Origin: Qipengyuania spongiae
GTDB taxonomy: Bacteria; Pseudomonadota; Alphaproteobacteria; Sphingomonadales; Sphingomonadaceae
Reading direction: 5' to 3'
NCBI RefSeq assembly: GCF_026168555.1
Contig: NZ_CP092471.1
Location: forward strand, 878,501-942,500
Length of the DNA stretch: 64,000 bases
Below the pieces are notes generated by a model. The model had not been told where the DNA came from. It saw only the letters and a program-made list of their open reading frames with translations, and searched no databases. Within the stretch, counting starts at the first letter, position 1. Every line of letters starts with the position of its first letter. Of this stretch, positions 1 through 8,676 are shown in pieces. The translations under genes were made by a program, and so were the position numbers.

Positions 1-158
1 GAATGCCTTTAAGGCTGCGCGAAGCGCTTGTGCTCGTGACCATCGAGGGGCGTAGCCAGGCCGAGGCGGCCGATCTTCTCGGAACGACCGAAAAGGCGAT
101 CGAAACCCGCGTATATCGCGCGCGCAACAGGCTGAAGGAGCGCTTCGAAAAACTTTGA
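1..158 (+). CDS. RNA polymerase sigma factor, C-terminal end (partial)
   Basis: An open frame enters from the left edge and stops at 158. The visible 51 residues form a sigma-70 region 4 helix-turn-helix: a stretch reading LREALVLVTIEGRSQAEAA, then LLGTTEKAIETRVYRARNRL, which is typical of ECF sigma factors. The 5' part is cut off by the window, so the subgroup cannot be given. It lies 55 bases before copA in the same direction, so it may belong to the copper cluster as a regulator, but that is inference. Confidence 0.75.
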   Translation, partial: MPLRLREALVLVTIEGRSQAEAADLLGTTEKAIETRVYRARNRLKERFEKL

Positions 159-213
159 GGGGTTGGCTGGGCGCGCGCGTAAGTAACGGTAAACGCCAAG
201 TCAGGAGCCCTTT

Positions 214-2022
214 ATGATCGCCGTCAATCGACGCAAGTTTCTCGGAGCCGGAGCAGGAGGAATGGGTCTGCTCGGCCTTGCCGGGGCGATGCCTGCCTGG
301 GCACGGGGCGCGGACATCCTCGCAGGTAACGCCCGCAAGGGGCTGGACGAGATATCCGGCCCCAATATCGACCTCACCGTTGCCCGATCGGCCTTCGCGA
401 CCGGCAACAGGCGCGGCGGCGCGATCGCCGTCAATGGCACGATCCCCGGTCCGCTGTTGCGTTTGCAGGAAGGCACGACCGTCCGGCTCAATGTCCATAA
501 CCAGCTCGAGGAAGATACTTCGATCCACTGGCACGGTCTGCTCGTGCCGTTTCAGCTCGATGGAGTGCCCGGCGTGAGCTTCCCCGGTGTCAAACCGGGA
601 GAGACCTTCACCGCCGAGTTTCCGGTTCGCCAATCGGGCACTTACTGGTGGCACTCGCATAGCGGCCTGCAGGAACAGGCCGGGCATTACGGCGCGATCG
701 TGATCGATCCCGCCGGACCCGATCCGGTTCAGGCCGACCGCGAATATATCGTGGTGCTGAGCGAATTCAGCGCCATGTCGCCCCACACCATTTTCGACAA
801 GCTCAAGAAGGGCGAAGGCTACTTCAACTACAACCAGAACACCTGGACCGACGATTACCCGCTTTCGGGCGAGGATCGCCGGATGTGGGCGAAAATGCGC
901 ATGATGCCGACGGACATCCTCGACGTGTCGAGCGCGGCTTATACCTATCTTCTGAACGGCCATGGCCCGCTCGACAATCTGGAATACCTCTTCCGCCCGG
1001 GCGAACGCGTGCGGCTGCGCTTCATCAATGCCGGCGCCATGACCTTCTTCAATATTCGCATTCCCGGCCTGCCGATGACCATCGTTCAGGCGGACGGGCA
1101 GAACGTCGAGCCGGTGGAGGTCGACGAGTTCCAGATCGGTGTGGCCGAGACATACGACGTCGTCGTGACGCCGGGCGCGCAACAAGCCTACACGCTGGTC
1201 GCGGAGTCGATGGACCGCTCGGGCATGGGTATTGCCACACTCGCGAGCGCACCCGGCGCTCGCGCCGCCATTCCGCCGCTGCGCGATCCGCCGCTTCTGA
1301 CCATGGCCGACATGGGCATGAGCGGCATGGACCACGGCTCGTCTGGCGATGCCGGCATGTCGGGCATGGACCACGGAAGTGGCGGCGACATGGCGGGGAT
1401 GGATCATGGTTCGTCCGGCCAATCCGAGATGGCAGGCATGGCCGGCATGTCGGGGATGCAGATGCGCGACACGTCGCTTCTGCCGCCCGATGTGAAGGTC
1501 GGGCCCGGTCTCGACATGGTCTCGATGAACCCGGTCGACCGCATGGGCGATCCCGGCATCGGTCTCGCCGATGTGCCGCATCGTACGCTCGACTATCGCA
1601 AGCTGCGCGCGCTGACTCCACACCGCGAGGGCCGCACGCCGTCCCGGCGAATGGAAATTCATCTGACCGGCAATATGGAGCGCTACATGTGGTCGTTCGA
1701 CGGCAAGAAGTTCTCCGCCGTCTCAGACGAGCCGATCCGTTTCGCCTATAACGAGCGCGTGCGCGTGAAGCTCGTCAACGACACGATGATGGCGCACCCC
1801 ATTCACTTGCACGGTCATTTCTTCGAGCTGGTCAATGGCGCGCCGGCCGATCGTCAACCGCTCAAGCACACGGTAATCCTGCAGCCGGGTGGCAGCGCGC
1901 AGTTCGACCTGACGGCGGACGAGCCGGGCGACTGGGCCTTCCACTGTCACCTTCTATACCACATGCATGCCGGGATGTTTCAGATCGTCACGGTCGCCAA
2001 TCCCGACGGGAGCGAAGCATGA
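214..2022 (+). CDS. copA: Copper resistance multicopper oxidase CopA
   Basis: Periplasmic multicopper oxidase thought to oxidise Cu(I) and bind copper. The 602-residue product starts with a twin-arginine signal (RRKFLG at 6-11). All four copper ligand clusters are present: HWH at 105-107, HSH at 147-149, HPIHLHGH at 528-535 and HCH at 577-579 followed by H583 and M588. Between about 370 and 420 lies a Met/His-rich insert with repeats of the type MSGMDHGS, a copper-binding feature of CopA. The length matches the family. The start is ATG 214 with an AGGAG-like site upstream. It overlaps copB by four bases (ATGA), so the two are translationally coupled. Confidence 0.96.
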   Translation: MIAVNRRKFLGAGAGGMGLLGLAGAMPAWARGADILAGNARKGLDEISGPNIDLTVARSAFATGNRRGGAIAVNGTIPGPLLRLQEGTTVRLNVHNQLEEDTSIHWHGLLVPFQLDGVPGVSFPGVKPGETFTAEFPVRQSGTYWWHSHSGLQEQAGHYGAIVIDPAGPDPVQADREYIVVLSEFSAMSPHTIFDKLKKGEGYFNYNQNTWTDDYPLSGEDRRMWAKMRMMPTDILDVSSAAYTYLLNGHGPLDNLEYLFRPGERVRLRFINAGAMTFFNIRIPGLPMTIVQADGQNVEPVEVDEFQIGVAETYDVVVTPGAQQAYTLVAESMDRSGMGIATLASAPGARAAIPPLRDPPLLTMADMGMSGMDHGSSGDAGMSGMDHGSGGDMAGMDHGSSGQSEMAGMAGMSGMQMRDTSLLPPDVKVGPGLDMVSMNPVDRMGDPGIGLADVPHRTLDYRKLRALTPHREGRTPSRRMEIHLTGNMERYMWSFDGKKFSAVSDEPIRFAYNERVRVKLVNDTMMAHPIHLHGHFFELVNGAPADRQPLKHTVILQPGGSAQFDLTADEPGDWAFHCHLLYHMHAGMFQIVTVANPDGSEA

Positions 2023-3332
2023 AAATTCGTATTGTCAGCCTGCTCGCATCGGTCGCAGCCGCCTCAGTTCTCGCCTTCCCCGCGGCGGCGCAGCATGCCG
2101 GTCATTCGCCGGCGGAGCCGCAGCAAAGCGCCGAGGCGCAGGCTGACGCGAAGACGAAGTGCGAGGAAGAAGCCGAGCGCCATCGCGCGATGGGGCATCC
2201 GGTTGCAGATGGAGCATGCGAACCGGCTGCTCAACCTGAAGCCGCCATGGACCGCTCGCAGATGGATCACTCAACCATGGATCATGGTGCGATGACCGCT
2301 CAGGATGGCCATTCTGGCATGACAATGCCTGTGGACGCTGCCCGTCCACAGGCATCGCCCGAAAGTCATGAAGGAATGGATCACGGCTCGATGCCGCAGG
2401 GCAAGCCCGCCGAAGGCGCGATGGATCATTCGCAGATGAATCACGGCGAGATGGGTCAGGCGGAGGCCAGTTCGTCGATGGACCATGGGCAGATGGATCA
2501 CAGCCAGATGAACCATGGGGAGACGCCTTCGCAGGACAGGCAGGGCATGGACCATTCGGCGATGCAGATGGGCTCGGACGATGATATCCCGCTGCTGCCG
2601 CCTCCTCCAGAAGCAGGGAGCGGCCCAGCGCGCGCGGCGGTCGCCATCTGGGGCGAGGAAGCCATGAACGAAGCGCGCCGCGAGCTTGTCCGCGAGACCG
2701 ACGGAGGAATGCGCTTCTGGTTTCAGGGCGACCGGCTCGAGTACCGCGCCCGCGAGGGGAAGGATGGATATCTGTGGGACATCCAGGGATATTATGGCGG
2801 CGACATCGACAAATTCTGGTTCAAGTCCGAGGGTGAGGGCAGCTTCGGCGAAACCATAGAAGGCGCCGAGGTCCAGGCGCTCTGGAGCCGCGCCATTGCG
2901 CCCTTCTTCGATTTCCAGGCGGGTGTTCGCCAGGACCTGACCGGTCCGGAACGCACGCACGCGGTTATCGGTATCCAAGGGATCGCGCCTTACCAGTTCG
3001 AGGTCGATGCCGCGGCCTTCGTCTCCACCAAGGGCGATGTGACGGCGCGTTTTGAGGGCGAACTTGATCAGCGCATCACGCAGCGGCTGATCCTTCAACC
3101 GCGTGCCGAAATCGCACTTTCCGCTCAGGATATTCCCGAACTCGGCATTGGCGCTGGCCTCGACCGGATCGAGGCAGGTCTGCGTCTTCGCTACGAGTTC
3201 GCACGCGAATTCGCGCCCTATGTCGGCGTTTCCCAGGAATGGCGCATCGGCGACAGCGCGGATTTTGCGCGGGCCGCCGGAGAGGATCCGAGCGTCACCA
3301 ATTATGTCGTCGGTGTGCGATTCTGGTTCTGA
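2019..3332 (+). CDS. copB: Copper resistance outer-membrane protein CopB
   Basis: Outer-membrane protein of the cop system. The 437-residue product has a Sec signal peptide (about 1-25, cut after FPAAAQ), then a long low-complexity region (about 75-190) with many MDHS/MDHG/MNHG units expected to bind copper, then a conserved CopB domain (about 205-437) that should form a beta-barrel and ends in an aromatic residue (RFWF), as outer-membrane proteins do. It overlaps copA by four bases. The Met/His repeats are longer than in many CopB proteins. The family assignment is firm; its exact transport role is not settled in the literature. Confidence 0.94.
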   Translation: MKIRIVSLLASVAAASVLAFPAAAQHAGHSPAEPQQSAEAQADAKTKCEEEAERHRAMGHPVADGACEPAAQPEAAMDRSQMDHSTMDHGAMTAQDGHSGMTMPVDAARPQASPESHEGMDHGSMPQGKPAEGAMDHSQMNHGEMGQAEASSSMDHGQMDHSQMNHGETPSQDRQGMDHSAMQMGSDDDIPLLPPPPEAGSGPARAAVAIWGEEAMNEARRELVRETDGGMRFWFQGDRLEYRAREGKDGYLWDIQGYYGGDIDKFWFKSEGEGSFGETIEGAEVQALWSRAIAPFFDFQAGVRQDLTGPERTHAVIGIQGIAPYQFEVDAAAFVSTKGDVTARFEGELDQRITQRLILQPRAEIALSAQDIPELGIGAGLDRIEAGLRLRYEFAREFAPYVGVSQEWRIGDSADFARAAGEDPSVTNYVVGVRFWF

Positions 3333-3356
3333 AATCTCAAAAAGGATAGAACTTCC

Positions 3357-3875
3357 ATGACCAAGACTTTGACACGCATCGCGGCGACTGCGCTTGTTGC
3401 CGCGCTGATACCGCTGCCAGCCTTCGCGCAGCAGATGGACCACTCTTCCCATGCGAACCATCAGATGCACGCGATGGACGCTTCGGCGGACGATGTCGCG
3501 GGCGCTGAAGAAACCCTCAAGGCCTATCGCACCGCTCTTGAAGCGCGCGACACGCAGGCAATGCGCGCGCTCTTCGCCGAGGAGTCGGCGATCTTCGAGA
3601 ATGGCAAGGCCGAAGGAAGCTTTGCCAATTACATGGAGCACCATTTGGGCCCCGAGCTCGACGCGATTGTGAGCTTCACCTTTACCGACCCCACGCTGAC
3701 CGTCACCCGGATGGGGCACATGGCCCATGCCTATGAGACGTATGGCTATCGCATCGAACTTAGCGATGGCCGGGTGATCGAGCGCGACGGCGTGGCGACA
3801 TCGGTGCTTGCTCACGATGCGGACGGGTGGAGAATCGTCCAGTACCATTCCTCGTCGCGCGCGCTGCGCAACTGA
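3357..3875 (+). CDS. Secreted NTF2-like (DUF4440/SnoaL-type) protein of the copper cluster
   Basis: A 172-residue protein with a signal peptide (about 1-24, ending AFAQ), a short His/Met-rich segment (QQMDHSSHANHQMHAM) and then a cone-shaped NTF2-like domain (about 50-170) with the usual start ETLKAYRTALEARD and end DGWRIVQYHSSSR. The ribosome site AAAGGA precedes ATG 3357. It sits 24 bases behind copB and so is probably in the same operon. The Met/His segment suggests a periplasmic copper-binding role. No catalytic residues can be named and the function is unknown. Confidence 0.8.
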   Translation: MTKTLTRIAATALVAALIPLPAFAQQMDHSSHANHQMHAMDASADDVAGAEETLKAYRTALEARDTQAMRALFAEESAIFENGKAEGSFANYMEHHLGPELDAIVSFTFTDPTLTVTRMGHMAHAYETYGYRIELSDGRVIERDGVATSVLAHDADGWRIVQYHSSSRALRN

Positions 3876-3902
3876 TTACGGCTTTCGAAGAGGTAGCACC
3901 GG

Positions 3903-4520
3903 TTGGCAACGCCGTCGCTGAAGCTGCGCCTGCATGTGCTCGGCAGCAAGATCCACAAATGGCTGGCGATTTTCGTCGGTGTCCAGGTTCTCTTGTGGAT
4001 GGGAACCGGCGCCCTCATGTCGTTTCTCAACCTGGAAGAAGTTCGCTCCGAACATGTCGTTTCGCGTGAACAAGAGGCGCTGCCTGCCGATGCCCCGCTC
4101 CCGGCCTGGGTCGCAAACGACGGTACTCTTGCGGCGGTGTCGACGCGTTCGCTCGACGGCGATGCCGTGACCGAGGTCCGAAAGGTCGACGGTAGCGTGA
4201 GCCTTCACGAACCGGTGGGGACCGAGTTTCGCGGCCCTTTTCCGGCCTGGCAGGTCACCTATGCTGACGAGGCTTCGACGCGCCTCTACATCGATGCCAG
4301 CAGCGGTACCCTCGGGGCGGCGCGTAGTGATACTTGGCGCCTGTTCGATTTCATCTGGGGCCTGCACATCATGGACTGGACCGAGCGCGATCGCATCAAC
4401 AGTTGGTGGCTTCTGCTGTTCGGCATTGGCGGCACGATCATAGCCCTGTCGGGTTTCGTCCTGCTTGCGAACCGGATGCCGCGGCTGCGTCGTCGCACAA
4501 AGAAGAGCAAACTCGCCTGA
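3903..4520 (+). CDS. PepSY-domain membrane protein
   Basis: A 205-residue protein with an N-terminal membrane helix (about 15-40, WLAIFVGVQVLLWMGTGALM), a periplasmic PepSY-like region (about 45-140) and a second membrane helix near 160-190 (WWLLLFGIGGTIIALSGFVL), followed by a basic tail. This matches short PepSY-associated proteins found in cop clusters. The start is TTG 3903, with GAGG upstream (about 3889); no ATG fits. It follows the NTF2-like gene by 27 bases. Its role is unknown; copper handling or electron transfer near the membrane is inferred only from context. Confidence 0.8.
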   Translation: MATPSLKLRLHVLGSKIHKWLAIFVGVQVLLWMGTGALMSFLNLEEVRSEHVVSREQEALPADAPLPAWVANDGTLAAVSTRSLDGDAVTEVRKVDGSVSLHEPVGTEFRGPFPAWQVTYADEASTRLYIDASSGTLGAARSDTWRLFDFIWGLHIMDWTERDRINSWWLLLFGIGGTIIALSGFVLLANRMPRLRRRTKKSKLA

Positions 4521-4750
4521 GCCCATGGGGCTAATGCGCGTGGGCGAACGCCTTAACCCGTGCGCCAGGCCGAACGGGGCCAGGAGCCGACTGCGTTCGA
4601 CAATCGCGATGGTGCCGCCATCAGACGTGATACGGCGGACGCACATCTGTCGCGCCAATACCATCAAATTAATGTGAGGGGCAGGCGGCTGCGGTGCGTA
4701 TCAGGCACATAGGTCGCACTTTAACTGCAGGGTCGGGAGACATACGAGAC

Positions 4751-5422
4751 ATGAAAGCCCCCTCATTCTTGGCGCTGCTCGTCGCAAGCCTGCTCTTCGT
4801 CGGACCCGTTCATGCTCATGGCGACGAAAAACATGGCGAAGAGGCGAGCGCCGCGCCTGCTGCCACCAATGGCGATGCGCACGACCAGGCGGCCATGGCG
4901 CAGATGGGTGAGACTGCGGATGCTGGCGAATCCTCTGGCGCGCACGATGAAGCGGGCGGAGGTCATGACGAGGCCGTTGGCCATGCGGATGAGGGCGAAG
5001 CCGGCGTCATGGCCGTACTGAAGAAGCTGCATCCGGCAACGATCCATTTCCCGATCGCCTTGTTTCTCATGGCTGCGGCCACCGAATTGTTCGTGATGCG
5101 CCGGAAAGGAGCGGGCCTGGAAAGTGCGGTGCGCGTGCTTGCCTACGGCGGGGCCATCGGCGCGGTGGTCGCAGTCCTGTTCGGATGGATTCACACCGGG
5201 CTGTGGTTCGGCGGCGACACTGTCATGCAGGTGCATCGATGGAACGGTATGCTGATCGCGGTTCTCGGTATTGCGATGGCCTATCTCGCGAGCAGGCCGA
5301 GCCAGAGCCGCGCCTGGTTGCGCGCGTCGATCTTCTCCATGGCGGCGCTCGTTCTCATCCAAGGCTTCCTTGGCGGCGAGCTCGCGCATGGGGCGAACCA
5401 CCTCGGTATTTCCTGGCTCTGA
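4751..5422 (+). CDS. DUF2231-type membrane protein with His-rich N terminus
   Basis: A 223-residue protein: signal peptide (about 1-22, LLFVGPVHAHGDE), a His/Glu/Ala-rich stretch (about 20-80), then four predicted membrane helices that carry the DUF2231 signature KLHPATIHFPIALFLMAA and later GWIHTGLWFG and MQVHRWNGM. Conserved histidines in these helices suggest metal or haem contact, but the family has no proven activity. ATG 4751 is preferred over an in-frame GTG at 4694 because GGGAG lies about 11 bases upstream and the signal peptide starts there. About 230 bases separate it from the PepSY gene, so it may have its own promoter. Confidence 0.82.
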   Translation: MKAPSFLALLVASLLFVGPVHAHGDEKHGEEASAAPAATNGDAHDQAAMAQMGETADAGESSGAHDEAGGGHDEAVGHADEGEAGVMAVLKKLHPATIHFPIALFLMAAATELFVMRRKGAGLESAVRVLAYGGAIGAVVAVLFGWIHTGLWFGGDTVMQVHRWNGMLIAVLGIAMAYLASRPSQSRAWLRASIFSMAALVLIQGFLGGELAHGANHLGISWL

Positions 5423-5436
5423 AGGAGTTGAAGAGC

Positions 5437-5844
5437 ATGCGTACTTCCAGATTGAATGTAGCGATCGGGTTTCTCGCGATCTCGCCCTTGATGTCCGCTC
5501 TTGCTGCCTGCGACGAGGCGCAGGAGAGCACACCGATCACCGAGGTTTCGACTATGGGCGAAGCTGCGGTGGTGGCTGGTACGGCACCTGAAGCGGGTCT
5601 TGCAGACCCGGCAGCCTCTCCCTCCGAAGGTGAGGCAGCGACTGCGCGGCAGGACGCTACTTCGGCAGATGATGCCGCCACGCCCGCCTCACGGCGCGCC
5701 GCCTCGCCCGCTTCACGCGCAACTGCCACACCCGCCGCGCCAGCAACGCGCCCGCAACCCGCGAGCGAGGCGACTCCGCCCGCCGATCCCCATACGGGCC
5801 ATGACATGTCCTCGATGGCCGATCACGACATGGAAGGTATGTGA
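5437..5844 (+). CDS. Ala/Pro-rich lipoprotein with C-terminal Met/His tail
   Basis: A 135-residue product with a signal peptide and lipobox (LAAC, cysteine near residue 25), so probably a lipoprotein. The middle (about 45-110) is low-complexity Ala/Pro/Thr/Arg and looks disordered. The end, HTGHDMSSMADHDMEGM, has the same Met/His motif as CopA and CopB and probably binds copper. Start ATG 5437 has AAGGAG upstream and begins 14 bases after the DUF2231 stop. No known domain is seen. It is likely the last gene of the copper cluster. Confidence 0.72.
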   Translation: MRTSRLNVAIGFLAISPLMSALAACDEAQESTPITEVSTMGEAAVVAGTAPEAGLADPAASPSEGEAATARQDATSADDAATPASRRAASPASRATATPAAPATRPQPASEATPPADPHTGHDMSSMADHDMEGM

Positions 5845-6130
5845 TCGGACGCGTTTCCCGGTGACCCGGCAATTCAGGAGATATCCTCGGCAAGAAATCG
5901 CAACGAACAACGCAAGATCAGGAAAGGACGGCCCCGCCTCCCCCCGACGCCCTGCGGGTCGCAGGTGCCCCCAAGGGGTCGTTCAGGAACCACGCGTGAA
6001 GACCAACCCGACGCGCGGGGTTCCGTTTGCCCGGCTTCGCTGTCGCCGTGCCAAGCGCATCCCGGTAGGGCTTTGTGTTATGTGAGCAGCGTGCAGACGA
6101 TCGCCTCGTTGGTTATGAAAGGAACCGCAT

Positions 6131-6484
6131 ATGTCGGAAACGGGAAAAGCCGGGGCGCTGTCGCGCTGGGAAGACGAAGGCGGGGCATTGCCCTGCGGGC
6201 CGCAGGAAGCGCTCGCTGCCGACTGCGAGAAATGGGATATTCCGCCACTTTCCGATGCCGAGATCATCCAATTGCGCATCAGGGTGATCGCCCTTGAGAA
6301 CATGGTGCTCGGCCTTCTGTCGAAGGCCAGCGCCGATCAGCTTGCAGCAATCGAAGAAATCGCGGAATTCATATCCCCTCGTGCCGATGCGAAGCCGCAT
6401 CCGCTTACCCTGCATGCCGCCACCCAGATGGAGCACTTCGTCGAGCGCGCCCGGCGGCTTCGCGAGCAACCCACCGCTGATTGA
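6131..6484 (+). CDS. Hypothetical protein
   Basis: A 117-residue soluble, acidic protein with no family I recognise. Residues about 40-75 (LSDAEIIQLRIRVIALENMVLGLLSKAS) look like a long amphipathic helix, possibly a coiled coil. Start ATG 6131 has a clear AAAGGA site. It follows a 286-base gap (5845-6130) in which I see no gene. It stands at the start of a run of small genes with ssb that resembles the housekeeping part of sphingomonad plasmids and integrative elements. Function unknown. Confidence 0.6.
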   Translation: MSETGKAGALSRWEDEGGALPCGPQEALAADCEKWDIPPLSDAEIIQLRIRVIALENMVLGLLSKASADQLAAIEEIAEFISPRADAKPHPLTLHAATQMEHFVERARRLREQPTAD

Positions 6485-6555
6485 GCGACGCTTGACCGGG
6501 CCACGAATGCTGGCCTTCCTCGCCGCGGCCCGACCGATGATCCGAAAAGAGTGCG

Positions 6556-6825
6556 ATGGACCTCGATACGCTTCTCATGCGCTATTTTGGCACTGCCGAT
6601 CCTGGAGCGGTTGGCGCAGAAACCTTGGCCTCGGGGATCGAGCGATGCCAGGTCGATCTCGGTCTGGAGCAGGACCGGGGAAAACGCTTTGCCCTGTGGG
6701 CCATGCTCTACCTGCTCGGGTCTGCCCCCGACCTCGACGTGGCCTTCGAGAACGAGGAAGACCGGGAAGCAGCCCGCAACTTCATGGATCTCCTGGCGGT
6801 ATCGGAAGGCAATGAGGTAAGCTGA
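6556..6825 (+). CDS. Hypothetical small protein
   Basis: An 89-residue, acidic, helical protein (MDLDTLLMRYFGTADPGAVG, then a segment with RFALWAMLYLLGSAPDLDVAF). An AAAAGAG site lies upstream of ATG 6556. No domain is recognised. The same protein is also readable from ATG 6551 in another frame, but codon composition and the acidic product favour this frame. It lies between the 117-residue hypothetical gene and ssb and is probably part of the same backbone. The 269 bases up to ssb hold no gene I can support. Confidence 0.6.
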   Translation: MDLDTLLMRYFGTADPGAVGAETLASGIERCQVDLGLEQDRGKRFALWAMLYLLGSAPDLDVAFENEEDREAARNFMDLLAVSEGNEVS

Positions 6826-7094
6826 TTGCAGCAGGGTCTTGGCACCTTCAGACCCGCACCCGATACCCATCCGGCTTTCTTCGCGAACAGTCCTGAACCA
6901 GGTCAGCTGAGGAGCCGCAACCCGTTCCTTTCCGGCCGTGTTGGCGGCTTCGCCGCCTGCCCGCACCCCCCGTCATGAACAGGTTTCCCTTCGGCCCTTC
7001 AGGCCTGCGGTGCAGTCCTCCCATGCCCTGCTTCTTCTGGATGTTCGCAAGCCGGAGATGGTCTCCGGTTTGAGGAACTGAAGGAACTTATCTC

Positions 7095-7481
7095 ATGACC
7101 AATATCGCAATCCTCACCGGCCGTATCGCCCGCGATCCGGACACCCGCGAAACCAAGGGCGGAACCAGCGTTACCGGGATCACTGTCGTCACCGATCGTC
7201 CTGCACGCGACAAGGACGGCAAGACCTACAAGGACGAGAACGGCTACACCGCCAAGGACAGCGAATTCCACCGTGTGACCTGCTTCAACGGCCTCGCCAA
7301 GACCGTCGGTCAGTATTGCTCGAAAGGCCAGCTGGTCTCGGTCCAGGGCCGTATCCACTACACGCAGTGGGAAGACCAGGACGGTGTGACGCGGTATGGC
7401 TCGGAGATCCTTGCCGACAAGGTCGATTTCCTCTCGCGGGCCAATGGCGGCGACAACCAGGACGCCCCTCCGATCGACTGA
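7095..7481 (+). CDS. ssb: Single-stranded DNA-binding protein
   Basis: A 128-residue single OB-fold protein, starting MTNIAILTGRIARDPDTRET and containing the typical stretch EFHRVTCFNGLAKTVGQYCSKGQLVSVQGRI (shown here only as a family-type description over residues 56-86). It binds single-stranded DNA during replication or transfer. It is shorter than chromosomal SSB and lacks the acidic DDIPF-type C-terminal tip, ending in DAPPID instead; this is common for plasmid and ICE copies. The start is ATG 7095 with GAAGGAA upstream. A strong terminator follows within 30 bases. Confidence 0.9.
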   Translation: MTNIAILTGRIARDPDTRETKGGTSVTGITVVTDRPARDKDGKTYKDENGYTAKDSEFHRVTCFNGLAKTVGQYCSKGQLVSVQGRIHYTQWEDQDGVTRYGSEILADKVDFLSRANGGDNQDAPPID

Positions 7482-7506
7482 TCCGGCGCCATCGAACCAG
7501 CCAAAG

Positions 7507-7537
7507 GAGGCTCTGCCGGAAACGGCAGGGCCTCTTT
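7507..7537 (+). terminator. Rho-independent terminator of ssb
   Basis: A 12-bp stem (7507-7518 with 7523-7534, one G-T pair) closed by a GAAA tetraloop, flanked by AAA on the left and TTT on the right. It begins 26 bases after the ssb stop. Confidence 0.8.
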
Positions 7538-7881
7538 CGCTGTTCACACGTCCTTTCGCTCGGTCTTTTCTCCGGGGAATAGCCAGGCGCTGCCCGGAGG
7601 GCCCGACCCATTATGGCAGCGATCATCTGAAACGGTCGTTTGAGGTGGACTGGATTGGCCTGGCTTACCGCATTTCCAGCATGATGGTCCCGCGCCGCCC
7701 GCATCAAGGACGGCAGGGGCCCCACCATTTTGTCCGCCGCCGGATTGCATCCGGCACCGGACAAAACCGTTTCCCCCTGCGCCGCTTCGCGGTCGCCCTG
7801 TCAGGCGATCCTGTGACCCGGTCTGCCCGGGCCCATCGGCCAACCTCCTGTCGTCTCGCGACAGATTTCAGGAGGATTATC
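7538..7881. other. Gene-free gap between ssb and the next small gene
   Basis: About 340 bases with no ORF I can support. It contains the long inverted repeat listed separately at 7728-7766 and, at its right end, the AGGAGG ribosome site (7870-7875) of the next gene. It may hold the promoter of that gene. Confidence 0.5.
7728..7766. repeat. 39-base near-perfect inverted repeat
   Basis: Arms of 18 bases (7728-7745 and 7749-7766) pair at 16 positions around a 3-base loop. The outer arms read TTTTGTCCG and CGGACAAAA, so the hairpin is flanked by T and A runs and could end transcription from either side, or be a protein-binding or replication site. No gene overlaps it. Confidence 0.6.
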
Positions 7882-8103
7882 ATGACCTATTTCACGAAAT
7901 GCACACTGCCTTCGCGCAACTATTTCGAGGCTCTGGAAACAGCTGAGCAACGGGCCTTGCACAGCTTCTTCGACCAGCATGTCATCGAGGATGACGAGAT
8001 CGGATATCGCGCGGTCGACGAAGGCGACTACAATGCGCTGCCCCCGCATCTTGCGATCCGGGTCGTTCATACCGTCCATGGCGGAATGCTCGACGAATTC
8101 TGA
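7882..8103 (+). CDS. Hypothetical small protein
   Basis: A 73-residue acidic protein (MTYFTKCTLPSRNYFEALET) with an excellent AGGAGG site at 7870-7875 ahead of ATG 7882. A longer in-frame extension upstream has no start signal and overlaps the ssb terminator, so the short form is chosen. A good terminator follows the stop, so it is transcribed as a single gene. No domain is recognised; its place between ssb and the replication genes points to element maintenance. Confidence 0.7.
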   Translation: MTYFTKCTLPSRNYFEALETAEQRALHSFFDQHVIEDDEIGYRAVDEGDYNALPPHLAIRVVHTVHGGMLDEF

Positions 8104-8114
8104 GTCATCCGGCA

Positions 8115-8147
8115 GGGCAGGGACCAGCAGCGGTTCCTGCCCTTTTT
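8115..8147 (+). terminator. Rho-independent terminator
   Basis: An 11-bp stem (8115-8125 with 8132-8142, one G-T pair), a 6-base loop and a run of five T (8143-8147), directly behind the stop of the 73-residue gene. Confidence 0.85.
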
Positions 8148-8149
8148 CG

Positions 8150-8676
8150 TGTGTCTCGGTGGCCGGGCTTCAGGGTCAAGATGTCGATCCCGGGGAAGCC
8201 GGTGTTTCTCCAAATATCATCTTGGACCACTGGCCTTCGTGGGTGTTTGGAGCGGGGCTGGGGACGCACTCTGTCCCGCGCATCCGGCGATGCGCTCCTG
8301 AGGGTGCGGCATTATGCGTTCCGGGGCCCCGCACGCACTTGCGAACCGGCAGCGGGTCGGGCGAGCGGGAAGCTACGACCGCGACATGCCCCGCTTGCCT
8401 TGCTTCCCACAGGCCCTTGGCCGCTGCCTCTCTCGCAGGTGCGCCTACTCTTTCGGGCCTTTCGGCATTGCAGCCGAAAGCCTGCCGGGCGGCGCAATAG
8501 CGTCGGGCTCTGCACGGTTGTCGCCCCCCCTCAATCTTGCCGAGCCCACAACCGGTAGGGGCGACAAATCCGAACGCACCATTGTGTCGCTCCCCCCATT
8601 GCCAAAGCATGCTCCATCACCCTCTGCAATCAGCGGCAGTTAGCCGCAGCTACCCAAGCCTTGTGGAGCTCAGAAT
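8150..8676. other. Gene-free region before the replication genes, with inverted repeats
   Basis: About 525 bases with no credible gene. It holds a perfect 8-bp hairpin (CTTTCGGC and GCCGAAAG, 8459-8480) and a 10-bp perfect inverted repeat (TTGTCGCCCC at 8518-8527 and GGGGCGACAA at 8558-8567), with a further imperfect copy near 8586-8596. Its position just before an HTH gene and a RepA gene makes it a candidate for an origin of replication or the operator of the rep genes. That is inference; no iteron array is evident. Confidence 0.4.

Noticed and set aside
885..1751. 288-residue rightward ORF within copA
   Set aside because: It is a shadow frame of copA with Arg/His-rich, non-family content and no ribosome site.
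1315..2560. Short tandem repeats resembling a CRISPR array
   Set aside because: They are coding repeats (MDHG-type units) in copA and copB, with no spacers.
2271..3848. 525-residue leftward ORF across copB and the NTF2-like gene
   Set aside because: Antisense to two well-supported genes; its content has no recognisable domain and results from high GC.
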